A stretch of 64,000 bases of DNA from Tridacna crocea (Eukaryota; Mollusca; Bivalvia; Cardiida; Cardiidae), in the NCBI GenBank assembly GCA_943736015.1, contig OX031065.1, positions 22,954,427 through 23,018,426 on the forward strand. Reading direction: 5' to 3'. Every line of letters begins with the position of its first letter. Positions within the stretch are counted from its first letter, which is position 1. Under the pieces are notes generated by a model, which had not been told where the DNA came from, did not search any database, and was given only the letters and a program-made list of their open reading frames with translations. Shown piece by piece: positions 48,901 to 54,900 of this stretch. Made by a program: the position numbers and the translations under genes.

Positions 48901-51900
48901 ATTCCTTGCTTAGTTTTCCTATGATTCCAAGAGAATGATATGAGGTAATCGATATTTTGTGATATGCTTATTTTTGTGTGTGTTTGATTTTAAGGGAATG
49001 ATTTGAGGTGATGGATATTTTGTGATATGCTTATTTTTTTTTGTGTGCTATCAGGATCGGCTTTGTGTTTGCATGAGACAACCTTCGAACCTGACATAAA
49101 ATGGAGATATACTTCATGTGAGTAGTTTTATTTCCTTGTACAGAATACCTGCTATGCTTCTAAATCAGTCTTGTGTCCCTTGGTTTAACCCGTTACAAAA
49201 TGACATTATTTTAGACTGGTCCAAATTGAAAGCATTTGAAGACAACAAAATAAAAGTGATTGAAAATTTGAAATTTGTTTTGTGACGGGTAGAAAACATT
49301 GTGGGAAAAGGAGAAAAGGAGAAAATGCTGGTTACCAGCATTTTCTCTTTTTCCCACAATGTTTTCTAAAGGCTTCTTTCTCAGGGGCATCAAAAGTAGG
49401 GATTGTGTGGTAATGGGTTGATCACAAAAAAAAATAAGTTAACAACCCAGAGAGGTCCTTAGGAATTTTGAAACATTTTCTCCTTTTCCCACAATGCTTT
49501 TAACTCATTACCAAATGACAATATTTTAGGCTTGTCCAAATCGAAAGCATTTTCAGATGAGAAAATGGAAATGACTGAAAATTTGAAATTTGTTTTTTGA
49601 AGAGAAGAAAACATTGTGGGAAGAGGAGAAAATGCTGGTTACCAGCATTTTCTCCTTTTTTCCACAATGTTTTCAAAAGGCTTCTTTCTTAGGGACGTCA
49701 AAAGTAGGGGTTGTATGGTAATGGGTAAAAAGGCTTCTTTGTTAAGGTCAATGAAAGTTTAAATTGTGTGATAAAGCTTTAAGCCCCCTTTTTACAGAGC
49801 ATGGCTCATTAATCGTTTTGTAATCAAATGTCAATATTATTGTTGTACTGTTATCAGTTAGATTTAGTCTCCTTGCGCCTGAAGGATGGAATGCATTTTT
49901 TATTTGCTGAACAAAGGGTTAATCCTTTACCTCACAATGTGCGCCTTTAATGACCCTATGAAAGAAGGCTTTGAAAGGAGAAAATGCTGGTAACCAGTTT
50001 AACCCTTTACTACTCAATGATGATTTTTAACGCCCCTGAGGAAGATGCCTTTAAAGACATTGTGGAAAAAGGAGAAAATGCTGGAAACCAGCATTTTCTC
50101 CTTTTCCCGCAATGTTTTCTGGCCTGTCAAAAAGAGAAATTCATCATTAGAGCCACTATGAAATTGTCATCTGCAAATGCTTTCAATTTGGACAGGTTAA
50201 AAATTTTGCTGTGCTGTAAAGGGTTAAAATTCTGTCATTTGTTAAAGAGTGAAGAGAAAAATGTTTGGTTGCTAATGAGTATGCAGTCCCAGCATTTTTT
50301 ATTTTTACATTGACAGCCAGCTATGGAAAAATACTATCAGAGCTGAAACAGAATTTGACCGAAAGTTTGATACAGTGAGTATGAAATATACTTTCTTTTT
50401 CTGTTTAATTTGCAATAATTTTAGCTCCATTGGCCAAAGGCCGGTGGACTCATGTCATGGCCTGGTGTCCGTCATACATCTGTGTGTTCATACATTTGTG
50501 TGTCCATCAACCGTGCTTTTCTCTGAAACTACCTGTCCAATTTCGATGCATCTTCACAGAAATGTTACTGCCATGGTCCTCTTCAGAATTTGTTCACAGA
50601 ATTTGATTCGGGTTGCTATTGCAAAAACCTGAAAAATAATGAAAATCTTAGAAAATCTTCTTGTCTGAAAATGTAGGGCCCTGGGCTGATAGACCTCTAC
50701 TGAGTTTCTTCAAATTATAGCCCTAGCATCAAAACTGGCCCTGCCCCGAGGGATCACAAATCTCACATAGACTTATATAGTTAAACTTCAGAAATCTTTC
50801 TGTACTTAGCCATAAGACCTAGGACTACCATATTTTGCATGTTTCTTCATCCAGTGGGCCTTTATCAAGAGTGCCCAAATTATAGCCTCAGGGTCAAATT
50901 TGGCCCAATCCCAGAGGGCACAAGTTTTATACAGGTTTACATGGGGAAAATTTTAAAAAATGCTCCATACCAAGCCGTACGGTCAAGGGCTACCAAATTT
51001 TACATATAGCTTTATCTAATAGACTGCCACCAAGTATCTTCAAGTAATAGCCATAGGGGTCAAAATTGTCCCCATCCTTGTGGTCACAAGTTTTTCAAGT
51101 TTATATAGTGAAACCCTAAGAATGGATTTTATGGATCTGCTATGTATCATGGATCACAGAAATGCAATAAGCCCCCTTTTGCCAGAGTATGGCTTATTAT
51201 TACATTCTTCTGGATGGTAGATCATTTTTGTGCAAGCTAACGTGAGTGATTTGTATGCCGATACAGATATGTTTTGAAGATTGCTTTGTCGGTACATGTA
51301 TGTGTGCACCATAAGGTAATCTCAAGGGGTACATTGTTTCCATGACAAATACAAACAATTTGCCAGTCCGATAAAGCTTGATTGTACTCTAGGGACCATC
51401 TTCATTGCATCTTTAACCCATTACCACACGATCCCTACTTTTGACACCCCTGAAAAAGAAGCCTTTTGAAAACACTGTGGGAAAAGGAGAAAATGCTGGT
51501 AACCAGCATTTTCTCCTTTTCCCACAGTGTTTTCTACCCTTCTCAGAACAAATTTCTATTTTTCAGTCACCTTTATTTTGTCATCTGCAAATGCCTTAAT
51601 TTGGACCTGTCTAAAATTTTCTCATGTGGTAAAGAGTTAAACCTTAAACAATGAAAATATGCAGCACATTTAACCTTTTACCAAACAACAAAATTTAGAC
51701 TGGTCCAAATTAAAAGCACTTGCATACTACCAAATAAACATTTAAAACTCAAAAACTGAAATTTGTTTTCCAGCAGGGTAGAAAACATTGTGGGAAAAGG
51801 AGAAAATGCTGTTTACCAGCATTTTCTCTTTTTCCCCACAATGTTTTCAAAAGGCTTCTATCTCAGGGTCATAAAAACTACAGATTGTTTGATAAAGGGT

Positions 51901-54900
51901 TAAAACAGTTTATTTACCTTTTTCCGGGCTTGCAAGTCAGATAGTGAAGTCTGCTTATGCAACAGTATATTTTGCTTATGCAACACAGTATTTTTTTGCT
52001 AAAGAATGACATTAGGTATTCAAAGCTAACTGTCTTCTCTGTCTTTGTCTATTGAGTGAAGTTAATTTTCTTTATTAATTTTTTCATGTTTTGGTCACAG
52101 TACAGCGGTGTTAAAAAGTATGCTGGATCAACTGGAAAGTACTGAGGTTGAAACAGGTATTTTTAATAAGTTTTTTGTCATTTCTTGAAATAATTTGATT
52201 CCTGTTACCATAGCAACAAGACTGAAAAAGACTAAAATTCTTTTAAATCCTTGTCCAAAACATAAGGCAAACGGCTCCCAAATATACCAAGAATCTTCAA
52301 ATCATAGACCTGGGGTCAAAATTGGCCTTGCCTAAGGGGTCACAAGTTTAACATAGGCTTATATAGTGAACACTTCAAAAATAATTTTGCTTTCAGGCAT
52401 AAGGAAGTCCAGCCATGTAGACCAGTAGTTAGTATATCCAACTTGTGACTTGGTGGTTGTAGGTTTGATACACAGTTATGGTAAACTTCCTTTTTTGCCA
52501 TTTTTTGCCTCTCACCTCTGATGCATGTTAGAAAGTAGTCAGTGACTTGTGAAGAAAGATGAGTCAGTACTAGTGTGAAAAAGCCAGGACACACATGCAT
52601 AGGCGCAATGGCTGCTATAATATGACTTTAACTTTTTAAATGGTGTAATCTGTAATACAAACTTACCATAGCCAAGGGCTTCTGGATTTTGGCATGTAGC
52701 TTAATCTTTTAGTTCTTCACTAGGATTCTTCACATCATAGCCTTTGAATAACATCGGTCCTACCTAGGGGGTCACAAGTTTTACATGTGTTTATATGGTG
52801 TGAACTTTTACATGAAAAAAATGTTTCTAACCATAAGGCCTAGGGAAACTAAATTTTGCCTGTAGCTTTATCTAGTGAACCAATGCTAAGATTGTACAAA
52901 TTATAGCCCTTTGATCAAATTGGCCCTGCCCTGGCAGTCACAAGTTATAGGATGAGCTCAGATATTGAAAACTATATATATTTTCTCTGCCTAGCCATAA
53001 GGCCAAGGTCTTTCAAATTTTGCATGTATGTTTATCAAGTGGACTTATACTAAGGTTGTTAAGATTTAACTCGTTACCAAATGACAAAATTTTAGGTTTG
53101 TCCAAATGGAAAGCATTTGCAGACGACAAAATAAAAGTGACTTAAAATTTGATTGTTTTTTTGTGAAGGGTAGAAAACATTGTGGGAAAAGGAGAAAATG
53201 CTGTTTACCAGCGTTTTTTTCCTTTTCCCACAATGTTTTCCTAAGGTTTCTTTCTCAGGTCGTCAAGAGTAGGGATTATGTAGTAATGGGTTAAGCCTTT
53301 GGGTCAAAATTGGCCCTTGCCTAAAAATTGCAAGTTTTTCATAGTCTTAAAAGTGAAAATTTTAAGATCTTTTTTCTGACCATGACCTTCAGTTTGGGTT
53401 TAACCATCCATTGGGCTTCTTCCAAAACTGTTCACGTTAAAGCTGTGGTGTCATAGTTAGCCCCACCCTATGGTTCATAGATGTAGCATGTGCTTATGGG
53501 GTTGATAGGAAATAAAAAAAAATATTCTTGCTCCTACCCATTAATCCAAGGGCTAACAGGCTTGGCTCAAACTTTTTCTATTGGATCATTTCCAAATTTG
53601 TTTATAATTTAAGCCTTGGATACAAAATTAACCCAGCCATTGTAGTCTCTCTTTTTTTTCTAACTTGGGCTTTATACGAAGTAAACTTTGAGAATCTTCT
53701 TCTTTGTAAATATATTGCTAAGACCCCCACCCCCTTTTATAAGACCCAAATTGACCCACATTCAGTTTCATCAGCAAACTGCTTTAAATTTTGACAATTT
53801 TGAAATTTCATGATGTTTTAAAGGTGGGTACTTAGAATTTTCACATCACACCAAATCAAAAAATATATATATCACTGAAATTAACATGAAAAAAACAATA
53901 CAAATCATCAATAATTAAGAATCATAAAATTACCAAAAAAATTTTTTTTGATGGTATTCCCTTAAAAGGCTACGTAGCCTCTTAAGCTATTTTTAGATTT
54001 CCTGCCAAAAATAAAGAAAGCATTATGGGAATGTTAAGTGACTGGCACGTGACTGATGACGATTAAATTCCATTACATGACAAACATGTAATTATTTTTC
54101 ATAATATCTTCTTCGGACGCTATGTTTGAAGCTTCGTCTGTGTATTTCCAGTATGTAAATGAGCGAGTTGTTCATGTAAAGATAGAACGTGTTTCCCGTC
54201 GATGTCGACCTTGGCCGTTGTAAATCTCTAATTTCTTGTGTTGTCGGATGGTTTTCGAGTACTGGCGTTTTATGAATGACAATTATAAGGCTTTGGGAGT
54301 ATAAGGATGATACTTTTGTATTTTTGTAAAATTTTCGTTCCAAATTCTGAAGGGCCACTTTTAAATTTCAATGTTTTACCACACTATCACCACATTAAAT
54401 GACTTTAAGAAAAAGCCGTTTGAAAACAATGTGGGAGAAGCAGAAGAAAATACTGATTACTATAATTTTCTCTTTATTTATAGTGTTTTCTACCATAACA
54501 AAAACAAATCCTATTATTTAACCCTTTACCAAACAACCTCTGGTTTTTACGGTTCTGAAATAGAAGCCTTTTGAAAACATTGTGGGAAAAGGAGAAAATG
54601 CTGGTAACCAGCATTTTCTCCTTTTCCCACAATGTTTTCTACCTTATCATAGACAGACATCATCTTTTCAGCAAGAGTTGAATTGTCGTCTGCAAAATTA
54701 ATGCTTTCAATTTGGTCTAGTCCAAAAGTTTGTCGTTTGGGAAAGGGTTAAGCTGTGTTTAACCCATAGGCTGCTAAGCAAGGCTTACTGACCTTTTGTG
54801 GACAGTGTAGATCAAGATCAGACTGCACAGTCATTCTGTGCAGTCTATCTTTGATCTTCACAATCCATTTAGGAGATATTATTCCCAAAATGCAATTTTG

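Larger units (their letters stand above)
52195..53810 (-). repeat. Reversed ~165-bp-type array, second stretch
   Basis: Units marked by GTCAAAATTGGCC(C/T)TGCC and GTCACAAGTT(T/A) near 52315, 52770, 52915, 53305 and 53640, more worn toward the right. Interrupted by a SINE (52398) and a MITE (53066). Confidence 0.6.

Noticed and set aside
50317-50374. Alternative reading of PUS3-like exon 11 as QLWKNTIRAETEFDRKF
   Set aside because: That frame is open but its phases do not match the neighbouring exons; the SSYGKILSELK frame matches both.
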